From the NCBI RefSeq assembly GCF_964656455.1, contig NW_027555008.1:62001-126000 (forward strand): a stretch of 64,000 nucleotides of DNA, read 5' to 3'. Within the stretch, counting starts at the first letter, position 1; each line of letters opens with the position of its first letter. The stretch is from Halichoerus grypus. Its lineage: Eukaryota; Chordata; Mammalia; Carnivora; Phocidae. Below the pieces are notes generated by a model. The model saw only the letters and a program-made list of their open reading frames with translations, made no database searches and was not told where the DNA came from. The position numbers and the translations under genes were made by a program. Below are positions 8,838 through 22,380 of the stretch, in pieces.

Positions 8838-11362
8838 GTGAGGGCCTGGGGAGCGGGTTCCATATGTAAATCCGAGGGAGACACAGGCCGGTGCAGAAGG
8901 TACTTCTCGAACGAGCTCCAGTTTCACGAATGTAGCATTCCTCTTACACGGGTGTGTGGAGGTCTAATATCCAGGCACCTCCCTCGAAGGAACAACAGTG
9001 TGGAGAAAACGTGCTTTAGCTACCGTCCAGCTCTGTGAAGGAGAAAGCAGTTTACGGTGTACCAGGAGTGAGAGCCTGGGAAACGGGTTGCATTCATAAC
9101 CCGGAGGGAGAAGCAGGCCGGTGCAGAAGGCACCTCTCGAACCAGCTGTCGTTTCAAGAAACTAGCATTCCTCTTGCACGGGTGTGTGGAGCTTTAATAT
9201 GCAGGCACCTCCCTCGAAGGAACAACAGTGTAGAGAAACCGTACTTTAGCTACTACGAACTCTCTGAAGCAGAATGCACTTTACGGTGTACCATGGGTGA
9301 GAGCCCGGGGATCGGGTTCCATACATAGCACGAAAGGAGAAACAGGCCTCTGCAGAAAGAACCTCTCGAACCAGCTCCAGTTTCATGAAACTAGCATTCC
9401 TCTTGCACGGGTGTGTGGAGCATTAATATGCAGGCACCTCCCTCGAAGGAACGACAGTGTAGAGAAACTGTCCTTTATCTACCTTCCACCTCTCTGCAAG
9501 AGAAAGCAGTTTACGTTATCCACGGGTGAGAACCTGGGGAACGAGTTCCATACATAACACGCAGCTAGAAACAGGCTGATGCAGACGGCCCCTCTCGAGC
9601 CAGCTCTAGTTTCATGGAACTAGCATTCCACTTGCACGGGTGTGTGGAGGTCTAAAATGCAGGCACCTCCCTCGAAGGAACAACAGTGCAGAGAAACCGT
9701 GCTTTAGCTAGCGTCCACCTCTCTGAAGGAGGAAGCAGTTTACCGTGTACTCTGGGTGAGAGCCTGGGGAACGGGTTCCATACGTAAATCCGAGGAAGAG
9801 ACAGGCCGGTGCAGAAGGTACTTCTCGAAAGAGCTCCAGTTCCATGAATGTAGCATTCCTCTTACACGGGTGTGTGGAGGTCTAATATCCAGGCACCTCC
9901 CTCGAAGGAACAACAGTGTGGAGAAAACGTGCTTTAGCTACCGTCCACCTCTCTGAAGGAGAAAACAGTTTACCTTGTACCAGGGGTGAGAGCCTGGGGC
10001 ACGGGTTGCATTCATAACCCGGAGGGAGAAACAGGCCGGTGCAGAAGGCACCTCTCGAACCAGCTGTCGTTTCAAGAAACTAGCATTCCTCTTGCACGGG
10101 TGTGTGGAGCTTTAATATGCAGGCACCTCCCTCGAAGGAACGACAGTGTAGAGAAACCGTACTTTAGCTACTGCGAACTCTCTGAAGCAGAATGCAGTTT
10201 ATGGTGTACCATGGGTGAGAGCCCGGGGAACGGGTTCCATACATAGCACGGAGGGAGAAACAGGCCTGTGCAGAAAGCACCTCTCGAACCAGCTCCAGTT
10301 GCATGAAACTAGCATTCCTCTTGCCCGGCTGTGTGGAGCTTTAACATGCAGGCACCTCCCTCGAAGGAACGACAGTGTAGAGAAACTCTCCTTTAGCTAC
10401 CTTCCACCTCTCTGCAAGAGAAAGCAGTTTACGTTATCCACAGGTGAGAACCTGGGGAACGAGTTCCATACATAACACGGAGCTAGAAACAGGCTGTTGC
10501 AGACGGCCCCTCTCGAGCCAGCTCTAGTTTCATGGAACTAGCATTCCACTTGCACGGGTGTGTGGAGGTCTCAAATGCAGGCACCTCCCTCGAAGGAACA
10601 ACAGTGTAGAGAAACCGTGCTTTAGCTAGCGTCCACCTCTCTGAAGGAGAAAACTGTGTACCTTGTACCAGGGGTGAGAGCCTGGGGAACGGGTTGCATT
10701 CATAACCCAGAGGGAGAAACAGGCCAGTGCAGAAGGCACCTCTCGAACCAGCTGTCGTTTCAAGAAACTAGCATTCCTCTTGCACGGGTTTGGGGAGGTC
10801 TAAAATGCAGGCACCTCCCTCGAAGGAACGATAGTGTAGAGAAACCGTACTTTAGCTACCAACGAACTGTCTGAAGGAGAATGCACTTTACGGTGTACCA
10901 CGGGTGAGAGCCCGGGGAACGGGTTCCATACGTAGCACGGAGGGAGAAACAGGCCGGTGCAGAAAGCACCTCTCGAACCAGCTCCAGTTTCATGAAACTA
11001 GCATTCCTCTTGCCCGGGTGTGTGGAGCTTTAATATGCAGGCACCTCCCTCGAAGGAACGACAGTGTAGAGAAACCGTCCTTTAGCTACGGTCCACCTCT
11101 CTGCAGGAGAAAGCAGTTTACGTTGTCCACGGGTGAGAAACTGCGGAACGAGTTGCATACATAACACGGAGCGAGAAACAGGCCGTTGCAGACGGCCCCT
11201 CTCGAGCCAGCTCTAGTTTCATGGAACTAGCATTCCACTTGCACGGGTGTGTGCAGGTCTAAAATACAGGCACCTCCCTCGAAGGAAAAACAGTGTAGAG
11301 AAACCGTGCTTTAGCTACCGTCCACCTCTCTGAAGGAGGAAGCAGTTTACCGTGTACTGTGG
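8838..11362 (+). repeat. HOR copy 4: full 11-mer A-K (2525 bp)
   Basis: Regular A-K order. B has GACAACAGTG with TACTACGAAC-type tail, unlike copies 1 and 3. Private changes include TTTATCTACC near 9476 in C, GGGGCACGGG near 9998 and TTTATGG at 10202 (CpG C-to-T) in F. Confidence 0.95.
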
Positions 11363-13887
11363 GTGAGGGCCTGGGGAGCGGGTTCCATATGTAAATCCGA
11401 GGGAGACACAGGCCGGTGCAGAAGGTACTTCTCGAACGAGCTCCAGTTTCACGAATGTAGCATTCCTCTTACACGGGTGTGTGGAGGTCTAATATCCAGG
11501 CACCTCCCTCGAAGGAACAACAGTGTGGAGAAAACGTGCTTTAGCTACCGTCCAGCGCTGTGAAGGAGAAAGCAGTTTACGGTGTACCAGGAGTGAGAGC
11601 CTGGGAAACGGGTTGCATTCATAACCCAGAGGGAGAAGCAGGCCGGTGCAGAAGGCACCTCTCGAACCAGCTGTCGTTTCAAGAAACTAGCATTCCTCTT
11701 GCACGGGTGTGTGGAGCTTGAATATGCAGGCACCTCCCTCGAAGGAACAACAGTGTAGAGAAACTGTACTTTAGCTACTACGAACTCTCTGAAGCAGAAT
11801 GCACTTTACGGTGTACCATGGGTGAGAGCCCGGGGATCGGGTTCCATACATAGCACGAAGGGAGAAACAGGCCTCTGCAGAAAGAACCTCTCGAACCAGC
11901 TCCAGTTTCATGAAACTAGCATTCCTCTTGCACGGGTGTGTGGAGCATTAATATGCAGGCACCTCCCTCGAAGGAACGACAGTGTAGAGAAACTGTCCTT
12001 TAGCTACCTTCCACCTCTCTGCAAGAGAAAGCTGTTTACGTTATCCACGGGTGAGAACCTGGGGAACGAGTTCCATACATAACACGCAGCTAGAAACAGG
12101 CTGTTGCAGACGGCCCCTCTCGAGCCAGCTCTAGTTTCATGGAACTAGCATTCCACTTGCACGGGTGTGTGGAGGTCTAAAATGCAGGCACCTCCCTCGA
12201 AGGAACAACAGTGCAGAGAAACCGTGCTTTAGCTAGCGTCCACCTCTCTGAAGGAGGAAGCAGTTTACCGTGTACTCTGGGTGAGAGCCTGGGGAACGGG
12301 TTCCATACGTAAATCCGAGGAAGAGACAGGCCGGTGCAGAAGGTACTTCTCGAAAGAGCTCCAGTTTCATGAATGTAGCATTCCTCTTACACGGGTGTGT
12401 GGAGGTCTAATATCCAGGCACCTCCCTCGAAGGAACAACAGTGTGGAGAAAACGTGCTTTAGCTACCGTCCACCTCTCTGAAGGAGAAAACAGTTTACCT
12501 TGTACCAGGGGTGAGAGCCTGGGGAACGGGTTGCATTCATAACCCGGAGGGAGAAACAGGCCGGTGCAGAAGGCACCTCTCGAACCAGCTGTCGTTTCAA
12601 GAAACTAGCATTCCTCTTGCACGGGTGTGTGGAGCTTTAATATGCAGGCACCTCCCTCGAAGGAACGACAGTGTAGAGAAACCGTACTTTAGCTCCTCCG
12701 AACTCTCTGAAGCAGAATGCAGTTTACGGTGTACCATGGGTGAGAGCCCGGGGAACGGGTTCCATACATAGCACGGAGGGAGAAACAGGCCTGTGCAGAA
12801 AGCACCTCTCGAACCAGCTCCAGTTGCATGAAACTAGCATTCCTCTTGCCCGGCTGTGTGGAGCTTTAACATGCAGGCACCTCCCTCGAAGGAACGACAG
12901 TGTAGAGAAACTCTCCTTTAGCTACCTTCCACCTCTCTGCAAGAGAAAGCAGTTTACGTTATCCACAGGTGAGAACCTGGGGAACGAGTTCCATACATAA
13001 CACGGAGCTAGAAACAGGCTGTTGCAGACGGCCCCTCTCGAGCCAGCTCTAGTTTCATGGAACTAGCATTCCACTTGCACGGGTGTGTGGAGGTCTCAAA
13101 TGCAGGCACCTCCCTCGAAGGAACAACAGTGTAGAGAAACCGTGCTTTAGCTAGCGTCCACCTCTCTGACGGAGAAAACTGTGTACCTTGTACCAGGGGT
13201 GAGAGCCTGGGGAACGGGTTGCATTCATAACCCAGAGGGAGAAACAGGCCAGTGCAGAAGGCACCTCTCGAACCAGCTGTCGTTTCAAGAAACTAGCATT
13301 CCTCTTGCACGGGTTTGGGGAGGTCTAAAATGCAGGCACCTCCCTCGAAGGAACGATAGTGTAGAGAAACCGTACTTTAGCTACCAACGAACTGTCTGAA
13401 GGAGAATGCACTTTACGGTGTACCACGGGTGAGAGCCCGGGGAACGGGTTCCATACGTAGCACGGAGGGAGAAACAGGCCGGTGCAGAAAGCACCTCTCG
13501 AACCAGCTCCAGTTTCATGAAACTAGCATTCCTCTTGCCCGGGTGTGTGGAGCTTTAATATGCAGGCACCTCCCTCGAAGGAACGACAGTGTAGAGAAAC
13601 CGTCCTTTAGCTACGGTCCACCTCTCTGCAGGAGAAAGCAGTTTACGTTGTCCACGGGTGAGAAACTGCGGAACGAGTTGCATACATAACACGGAGCGAG
13701 AAACAGGCCGTTGCAGACGGCCCCTCTCGAGCCAGCTCTAGTTTCATGGAACTAGCATTCCACTTGCACGGGTGTGTGCAGGTCTAAAATACAGGCACCT
13801 CCCTCGAAGGAAAAACAGTGTAGAGAAACCGTGCTTTAGCTACCGTCCACCTCTCTGAAGGAGGAAGCAGTTTACCGTGTACTGTGG
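11363..13887 (+). repeat. HOR copy 5: full 11-mer A-K (2525 bp)
   Basis: Regular order. A ends CCAGCGCTGTG. B has CCCAGAGGG (I-like) and GCTTGAATATG near 11717. F has TTTAGCTCCTCCG near 12690. Otherwise close to copy 4. Confidence 0.95.
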
Positions 13888-15264
13888 GTGAGGGCCTGGG
13901 GAGCGGGTTCCATATGTAAATCCGAGGGAGACACAGGCCGGTGCAGAAGGTACTTCTCGAACGAGCTCCAGTTTCACGAATGTAGCATTCCTCTTACACG
14001 GGTGTGTGGAGGTCTAATATCCAGGCACCTCCCTCGAAGGAACAACAGTGTGGAGAAAACGTGCTTTAGCTACCGTCCAGCTCTGTGAAGGAGAAAGCAG
14101 TTTACGGTGTACCAGGAGTGAGAGCCTGGGAAACGGGTTGCATTCATAACCCGGAGGGAGAAGCAGGCCGGTACAGAAGGCACCTCTCGAACCAGCTGTC
14201 GTTTCAAGAAACTAGCATTCCTCTTGCACGGGTGTGTGGAGCTTTAATATGCAGGCACCTCCCTCGAAGGAACAACAGTGTAGAGAAACCGTACTTTAGC
14301 TACTACGAACTCTCTGAAGCAGAATGCACTTTACGGTGTACCATGGGTGAGAGCCCGGGGATCGGGTTCCATACATAGCACGAAGGGAGAAACAGGCCTC
14401 TGCAGAAAGAACCTCTCGAACCAGCTCCAGTTTCATGAAACTAGCATTCCTCTTGCACGGGTGTGTGGAGCATTAATATGCAGGCACCTCCCTCGAAGGA
14501 ACGACAGTGTAGAGAAACTGTCCTTTAGCTACCTTCCACCTCTCTGCAAGAGAAAGCTGTTTACGTTATCCACGGGTGAGAACCTGGGGAACGAGTTCCA
14601 TACATAACACGCAGCTAGAAACAGGCTGTTGCAGACGGCCCCTCTCGAGCCAGCTCTAGTTTCATGGAACTAGCATTCCACTTGCACCGGTGTGTGGAGG
14701 TCTAAAATGCAGGCACCTCCCTCGAAGGAACAACAGTGCAGAGAAACCGTGCTTTAGCTAGCGTCCACCTCTCTGAAGGAGGAAGCAGTTTACCGTGTAC
14801 TCTGGGTGAGAGCCTGGGGAACGGGTTCCATACGTAAATCCGAGGAAGAGACAGGCCGGTGCAGAAGGTACTTCTCGAAAGAGCTCCAGTTTCATGAATG
14901 TAGCATTCCTCTTACACGGGTGTGTGGAGGTCTAATATCCAGGCACCTCCCTCGAAGGAACAACAGTGTGGAGAAAACGTGCTTTAGCTACCGTCCACCT
15001 CTCTGAAGGAGAAAACAGTTTACCTTGTACCAAGGGTGAGAGCCTGGGGAACGGGTTGCATTCATAACCCGGAGGGAGAAACAGGCCGGTGCAGAAGGCA
15101 CCTCTCGAACCAGCTGTCGTTTCAAGAAACTAGCATTCCTCTTGCACGGGTGTGTGGAGCTTTAATATGCAGGCACCTCCCTCGAAGGAACGACAGTGTA
15201 GAGAAACCGTACTTTAGCTACTACGAACTCTCTGAAGCAGAATGCAGTTTACGGTGTACTATGG

Positions 15265-15493
15265 GTGAGAGCCCGGGGAACGGGTTCCATACATAGCACG
15301 GAGGGAGAAACAGGCCTGTGCAGAAAGCACCTCTCGAACCAGCTCCAGTTTCATGAAACTAGCATTCCTCTTGCCCGGGTGTGTGGAGCTTTAATATGCA
15401 GGCACCTCCCTCGAAGGAACGACAGTGTAGAGAAACCGTCCTTTAGCTACGGTCCACCTCTCTGCAGGAGAAAGCAGTTTACGTTGTCCACGG
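15265..15493 (+). repeat. Hybrid monomer G/J
   Basis: Begins as G (CATACATAGCACGG, CTGTGCAGAAAGCACC) and continues as J (CAGTTTCATGAAAC, TTGCCCGGGTGTG, TAGCTACGGTCC, TTGTCCACGGG). The switch lies between about 15325 and 15350, where G and J are identical for a stretch. It is the scar of a three-monomer deletion. Confidence 0.9.
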
Positions 15494-15635
15494 GTGAGAA
15501 ACTGCGGAACGAGTTGCATACATAACACGGAGCGAGAAACAGGCCGTTGCAGACGGCCCCTCTCGAGCCAGCTCTAGTTTCATGGAACTAGCATTCCACT
15601 TGCACGGGTGTGTGCAGGTCTAAAATACAGGCACC

Positions 15636-15647
15636 TCCTTCGAAGGA
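15636..15647. other. Perfect palindrome TCCTTCGAAGGA
   Basis: A single C-to-T change in this K monomer turns the conserved TCCCTCGAAGGA into a perfect 12-bp palindrome. The same event recurs at 56260-56271, and a different change at 63822-63833 gives the perfect TCCCTCGAGGGA. Confidence 0.9.
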
Positions 15648-15723
15648 AAAACAGTGTAGAGAAACCGTGCTTTAGCTACCGTCCACCTCTCTGAAGGAGG
15701 AAGCAGTTTACCGTGTACTGTGG

Positions 15724-17330
15724 GTGAGGGCCTGGGGAGCGGGTTCCATATGTAAATCCGAGGGAGACACAGGCCGGTGCAGAAGGTACTTCTCGAACGA
15801 GCTCCAGTTTCACGAATGTAGCATTCCTCTTACACGGGTGTGTGGAGGTCTAATATCCAGGCACCTCCCTCGAAGGAACAACAGTGTGGAGAAAACGTGC
15901 TTTAGCTACCGTCCAGCTCTGTGAAGGAGAAAGCAGTTTACGGTGTACCAGGAGTGAGAGCCTGGGAAATGGTTTGCATTCATAACATGGAGGTAGAAAC
16001 AGGCCAATGCAGAAGGCACCATTGGAACCAGCTATAGTTTCAAGAAACTAGCATTCCTCTTGCACGGGTGTGTGGAGCTTTAATATGCAGGCACCTCCCT
16101 CGAAGGAACGACAGTGTAGAGAAACCGTACTTTAGCCTCTCGGAACTCTCTGAAGCAGAATGCAGTTTACGGTGTACCATGGGTGAGAGCCCGGGGAACG
16201 GGTTCCATACATAGCACGGAGGGAGAAACAGGCCTGTGCAGAAAGCACCTCTCGAACCAGCTCCAGTTGCATGAAACTAGCATTCCTCTTGCCCGGCTGT
16301 GTGGAGCTTTAACATGCAGGCACCTCCCTCGAAGGAACGACAGTGTAGAGAAACTCTCCTTTAGCTACCTTCCACCTCTCTGCAAGAGAAAGCAGTTTAC
16401 GTTATCCACAGGTGAGAACCTGGGGAACGAGTTCCATACATAACACGGAGCTAGAAACAGGCTGTTGCAGACGGCCCCTCTCGAGCCAGCTCTAGTTTAA
16501 TGGAACTAGCATTCCACTTGCACGGGTGTGTGGAGGTCTCAAATGCAGGCACCTCCCTCGAAGGAACAACAGTGTAGAGAAACCGTGCTTTAGCTAGCGT
16601 CCACCTCTCTGACGGAGAAAACTGTGTACCTTGTACCAGGGGTGAGAGCCTGGGGAACGGGTTGCATTCATAACCCAGAGGGAGAAACAGGCCAGTGCAG
16701 AAGGCACCTCTCGAACCAGCTGTCGTTTCAAGAAACTAGCATTCCTCTTGCACGGGTTTGGGGAGGTCTAAAATGCAGGCACCTCCCTCGAAGGAACGAT
16801 AGTGTAGAGAAACCGTACTTTAGCTACCAACGAACTGTCTGAAGGAGAATGCACTTTACGGTGTACCACGGGTGAGAGCCCGGGGAACGGGTTCCATACG
16901 TAGCACGGAGGGAGAAACAGGCCGGTGCAGAAAGCACCTCTCGAACCAGCTCCAGTTTCATGAAACTAGCATTCCTCTTGCCCGGGTGTGTGGAGCTTTA
17001 ATATGCAGGCACCTCCCTCGAAGGAACGACAGTGTAGAGAAACCGTCCTTTAGCTACGGTCCACCTCTCTGCAGGAGAAAGCAGTTTATGTTGTCCACGG
17101 GTGAGAAACTGCGGAACGAGTTGCATACATAACACGGAGCGAGAAACAGGCCGTTGCAGACGGCCCCTCTCGAGCCAGCTCTAGTTTCATGGAACTAGCA
17201 TTCCACTTGCACGGGTGTGTGCAGGTCTAAAATACAGGCACCTCCCTCGAAGGAAAAACAGTGTAGAGAAACCGTGCTTTAGCTACCGTCCACCTCTCTG
17301 AAGGAGGAAGCAGTTTACCGTGTACTGTGG
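15724..17330 (+). repeat. HOR copy 7: deleted 7-mer A, B''/F, G-K (1607 bp)
   Basis: Order A, B''/F, G, H, I, J, K. Monomers C, D and E plus the left part of F are absent. The junction monomer is a divergent B fused to F. Confidence 0.92.
15954..16182 (+). repeat. Divergent B fused to F (B''/F)
   Basis: The left part carries GGGAAATGGTTTGC, CATAACATGGAGGTAG, GGCCAATGCAG, CACCATTGGAACC and CAGCTATAG, closely related to the divergent monomer at 2872. The right part is F (GAACGACAGTG, TCTCGGAAC, GCAGTTTACGG), with a private TAGCCTCTCGG. It is both a rare monomer lineage and a deletion junction. Confidence 0.85.
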
Positions 17331-19855
17331 GTGAGGGCCTGGGGAGCGGGTTCCATATGTAAATCCGAGGGAGACACAGGCCGGTGCAGAAGGTACTTCT
17401 CGAACGAGCTCCAGTTTCACGAATGTAGCATTCCTCTTACACGGGTGTGTGGAGGTCTAATATCCAGGCACCTCCCTCGAAGGAACAACAGTGTGGAGAA
17501 AACGTGCTTTAGCTACCGTCCAGCTCTGTGAAGGAGAAAGCAGTTTACGGTGTACCAGGAGTGAGAGCCTGGGAAACGGGTTGCATTCATAACCCGGAGG
17601 GAGAAGCAGGCCGGTACAGAAGGCACCTCTCGAACCAGCTGTCGTTTCAAGAAACTAGCATTCCTCTTGCACGGGTGTGTGGAGCTTTAATATGCAGGCA
17701 CCTCCCTCGAAGGAACAACAGTGTAGAGAAACCGTACTTTAGCTACTACGAACTCTCTGAAGCAGAATGCACTTTACGGTGTACCATGGGTGAGAGCCCG
17801 GGGATCGGGTTCCATACATAGCACGAAGGGAGAAACAGGCCTCTGCAGAAAGAACCTCTCGAACCAGCTCCAGTTTCATGAAACTAGCATTCCTCTTGCA
17901 CGGGTGTGTGGAGCATTAATATGCAGGCACCTCCCTCGAAGGAACGACAGTGTAGAGAAACTGTCCTTTAGCTACCTTCCACCTCTCTGCAAGAGAAAGC
18001 TGTTTACGTTATCCACGGGTGAGAACCTGGGGAACGAGTTCCATACATAACACGCAGCTAGAAACAGGCTGTTGCAGACGGCCCCTCTCGAGCCAGCTCT
18101 AGTTTCATGGAACTAGCATTCCACTTGCACCGGTGTGTGGAGGTCTAAAATGCAGGCACCTCCCTCGAAGGAACAACAGTGCAGAGAAACCGTGCTTTAG
18201 CTAGCGTCCACCTCTCTGAAGGAGGAAGCAGTTTACCGTGTACTCTGGGTGAGAGCCTGGGGAACGGGTTCCATACGTAAATCCGAGGAAGAGACAGGCC
18301 GGTGCAGAAGGTACTTCTCGAAAGAGCTCCAGTTTCATGAATGTAGCATTCCTCTTACACGGGTGTGTGGAGGTCTAATATCCAGGCACCTCCCTCGAAG
18401 GAACAACAGTGTGGAGAAAACGTGCTTTAGCTACCGTCCACCTCTCTGAAGGAGAAAACAGTTTACCTTGTACCAAGGGTGAGAGCCTGGGGAACGGGTT
18501 GCATTCATAACCCGGAGGGAGAAACAGGCCGGTGCAGAAGGCACCTCTCGAACCAGCTGTCGTTTCAAGAAACTAGCATTCCTCTTGCACGGGTGTGTGG
18601 AGCTTTAATATGCAGGCACCTCCCTCGAAGGAACGACAGTGTAGAGAAACCGTACTTTAGCTACTACGAACTCTCTGAAGCAGAATGCAGTTTACGGTGT
18701 ACTATGGGTGAGAGCCCGGGGAACGGGTTCCATACATAGCACGGAGGGAGAAACAGGCCTGTGCAGAAAGCACCTCTCGAACCAGCTCCAGTTGCATGAA
18801 ACTAGCATTCCTCTTGCCCGGCTGTGTGGAGCTTTAACATGCATGCACCTCCCTCGAAGTAACGACAGTGTAGAGAAACTCTCCTTTAGCTACCTTCCAC
18901 CTCTCTGCAAGAGAAAGCAGTTTACGTTATCCACAGGTGAGAACCTGGGGAACGAGTTCCATACATAACACGGAGCTAGAAACAGGCTGTTGCAGACGGC
19001 CCCTCTCGAGCCAGCTCTAGTTTCATGGAACTAGCATTCCACTTGCACGGGTGTGTGGAGGTCTCAAATGCAGGCACCTCCCTCGAAGGAACAACAGTGT
19101 AGAGAAACCGTGCTTTAGCTAGCGTCCACCTCTCTGACGGAGAAAACTGTGTACCTTGTACCAGGGGTGAGAGCCTGGGGAACGGGTTGCATTCATAACC
19201 CAGAGGGAGAAACAGGCCAGTGCAGAAGGCACCTCTCGAACCAGCTGTCGTTTCAAGAAACTAGCATTCCTCTTGCACGGGTTTGGGGAGGTCTAAAATG
19301 CAGGCACCTCCCTCGAAGGAACGATAGTGTAGAGAAACCGTACTTTAGCTACCAACGAACTGTCTGAAGGAGAATGCACTTTACGGTGTACCACGGGTGA
19401 GAGCCCGGGGAACGGGTTCCATACGTAGCACGGAGGGAGAAACAGGCCGGTGCAGAAAGCACCTCTCGAACCAGCTCCAGTTTCATGAAACTAGCATTCC
19501 TCTTGCCCGGGTGTGTGGAGCTTTAATATGCAGGCACCTCCCTCGAAGGAACGACAGTGTAGAGAAACCGTCCTTTAGCTACGGTCCACCTCTCTGCAGG
19601 AGAAAGCAGTTTACGTTGTCCACGGGTGAGAAACTGCGGAACGAGTTGCATACATAACACGGAGCGAGAAACAGGCCGTTGCAGACGGCCCCTCTCGAGC
19701 CAGCTCTAGTTTCATGGAACTAGCATTCCACTTGCACGGGTGTGTGCAGGTCTAAAATACAGGCACCTCCCTCGAAGGAAAAACAGTGTAGAGAAACCGT
19801 GCTTTAGCTACCGTCCACCTCTCTGAAGGAGGAAGCAGTTTACCGTGTACTGTGG
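17331..19855 (+). repeat. HOR copy 8: full 11-mer A-K (2525 bp)
   Basis: Regular order. It shares TTGCACCGG (D), GGCCGGTACAG (B), TACCAAGGG and GTACTATGGG (around F) with copy 6. G has private GCATGCACC and GAAGTAACG near 18841-18862. Confidence 0.95.
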
Positions 19856-22380
19856 GTGAGGGCCTGGGGAGCGGGTTCCATATGTAAATCCGAGGGAGAC
19901 ACAGGCCGGTGCAGAAGGTACTTCTCGAACGAGCTCCAGTTTCACGAATGTAGCATTCCTCTTACACGGGTGTGTGGAGGTCTAATATCCAGGCACCTCC
20001 CTCGAAGGAACAACAGTGTGGAGAAAACGTGCTTTAGCTACCGTCCAGCTCTGTGAAGGAGAAAGCAGTTTACGGTGTACCAGGAGTGAGAGCCTGGGAA
20101 ACGGGTTGCATTCATAACCCGGAGGGAGAAGCAGGCCGGTGCAGAAGGCACCTCTCGAACCAGCTGTCGTTTCAAGAAACTAGCATTCCTCTTGCACGGG
20201 TGTGTGGAGCTTTAATATGCAGGCACCTCCCTCGAAGGAACAACAGTGTAGAGAAACCGTACTTTAGCTACTACGAATTCTCTGAAGCAGAATGCACTTT
20301 ACGGTGTACCATGGGTGAGAGCCCGGGGATCGGGTTCCATACATAGCACGAAGGGAGAAACAGGCCTCTGCAGAAAGAACCTCTCGAACCAGCTCCAGTT
20401 TCATGAAACTAGCATTCCTCTTGCACGGGTGTGTGGAGCATTAATATGCAGGCACCTCCCTCGAAGGAACGACAGTGTAGAGAAACTGTCCTTTAGCTAC
20501 CTTCCACCTCTCTGCAAGAGAAAGCTGTTTACGTTATCCACGGGTGAGAACCTGGGGAACGAGTTCCATACATAACACGGAGCTAGAAACAGGCTGTTGC
20601 AGACGGCCCCTCTCGAGCCAGCTCTAGTTTCATGGAACTAGCATTCCACTTGCACCGGTGTGTGGAGGTCTAAAATGCAGGCACCTCCCTCGAAGGAACA
20701 ACAGTGCAGAGAAACCGTGCTTTAGCTAGCGTCCGCCTCTCTGAAGGAGGAAGCAGTTTACCGTGTACTCTGGGTGAGAGCCTGGGGAACGGGTTCCATA
20801 CGTAAATCCGAGGAAGAGACAGGCCGGTGCAGAAGGTACTTCTCGAAAGAGCTCCAGTTTCATGAATGTAGCATTCCTCTTACACGGGTGTGTGGAGGTC
20901 TAATATCCAGGCACCTCCCTCGAAGGAACAACAGTGTGGAGAAAACGTGCTTTAGCTACCGTCCACCTCTCTGAAGGAGAAAACAGTTTACCTTGTACCA
21001 GGGGTGAGAGCCTGGTGAACGGGTTGCATATAAAACCCGGAGGGAGAAACAGACCGGTGCAGAAGGCACCTCTCGAACCAGCTGTCGTTTCAAGAAACTG
21101 GCATTCCTCTTGCACGGGTGTGTGGAGCTTTAATATGCAGGCACCTCCCTCGAAGGAACGACAGTGTAGAGAAACCGTACTTTAGCTACTCGGAACTCTC
21201 TGAAGCAGAATGCAGTTTACGGTGTACCATGGGTGAGAGCCCGGGGAACGGGTTCCATACATAGCACGGAGGGAGAAACAGGCCTGTGCAGAAAGCACCT
21301 CTCGAACCAGCTCCAGTTGCATGAAACTAGCATTCCTCTTGCCCGGCTGTGTGGAGCTTTAACATGCAGGCACCTCCCTCGAAGGAACGACAGTGTAGAG
21401 AAACTCTCCTTTAGCTACCTTCCACCTCTCTGCAAGAGAAAGCAGTTTACGTTATCCACAGGTGAGAACCTGGGGAACGAGTTCCATACATAACACGGAG
21501 CTAGAAACAGGCTGTTGCAGACGGCCCCTCTCGAGCCAGCTCTAGTTTCATGGAACTAGCATTCCACTTGCACGGGTGTGTGGAGGTCTCAAATGCAGGC
21601 ACCTCCCTCGAAGGAACAACAGTGTAGAGAAACCGTGCTTTAGCTAGCGTCCACCTCTCTGACGGAGAAAACTGTGTACCTTGTACCAGGGGTGAGAGCC
21701 TGGGGAACGGGTTGCATTCATAACCCAGAGGGAGAAACAGGCCAGTGCAGAAGGCACCTCTCGAACCAGCTGTCGTTTCAAGAAACTAGCATTCCTCTTG
21801 CACGGGTTTGGGGAGGTCTAAAATGCAGGCACCTCCCTCGAAGGAACGATAGTGTAGAGAAACCGTACTTTAGCTACCAACGAACTGTCTGAAGGAGAAT
21901 GCACTTTACGGTGTACCACGGGTGAGAGCCCGGGGAACGGGTTCCATACGTAGCACGGAGGGAGAAACAGGCCGGTGCAGAAAGCACCTCTCGAACCAGC
22001 TCCAGTTTCATGAAACTAGCATTCCTCTTGCCCGGGTGTGTGGAGCTTTAATATGCAGGCACCTCCCTCGAAGGAACGACAGTGTAGAGAAACCGTCCTT
22101 TAGCTACGGTCCACCTCTCTGCAGGAGAAAGCAGTTTACGTTGTCCACGGGTGAGAAACTGCGGAACGAGTTGCATACATAACACGGAGCGAGAAACAGG
22201 CCGTTGCAGACGGCCCCTCTCGAGCCAGCTCTAGTTTCATGGAACTAGCATTCCACTTGCACGGGTGTGTGCAGGTCTAAAATACAGGCACCTCCCTCGA
22301 AGGAAAAACAGTGTAGAGAAACCGTGCTTTAGCTACCGTCCACCTCTCTGAAGGAGGAAGCAGTTTACCGTGTACTGTGG
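19856..22380 (+). repeat. HOR copy 9: full 11-mer A-K (2525 bp)
   Basis: Regular order. D keeps TTGCACCGG and has GTCCGCC near 20732. F (21004-21232) is unusually changed: GCCTGGTGAACGG, GCATATAAAACCCGG and AACAGACCGG. Confidence 0.95.

Larger units (their letters stand above)
13888..15723 (+). repeat. HOR copy 6: deleted 8-mer A-F, G/J, K (1836 bp)
   Basis: Order A B C D E F G/J K. Three monomers are missing through fusion of G with J. The B (GGCCGGTACAG), the D (TTGCACCGG) and the F (TACCAAGGG, then GTACTATGGG) share private variants with HOR copy 8. Confidence 0.93.

Noticed and set aside
21029..21035. TATAAAA, a TATA-box-like string
   Set aside because: Created by private changes in one F monomer (HOR copy 9). 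No other copy has it and no gene follows.
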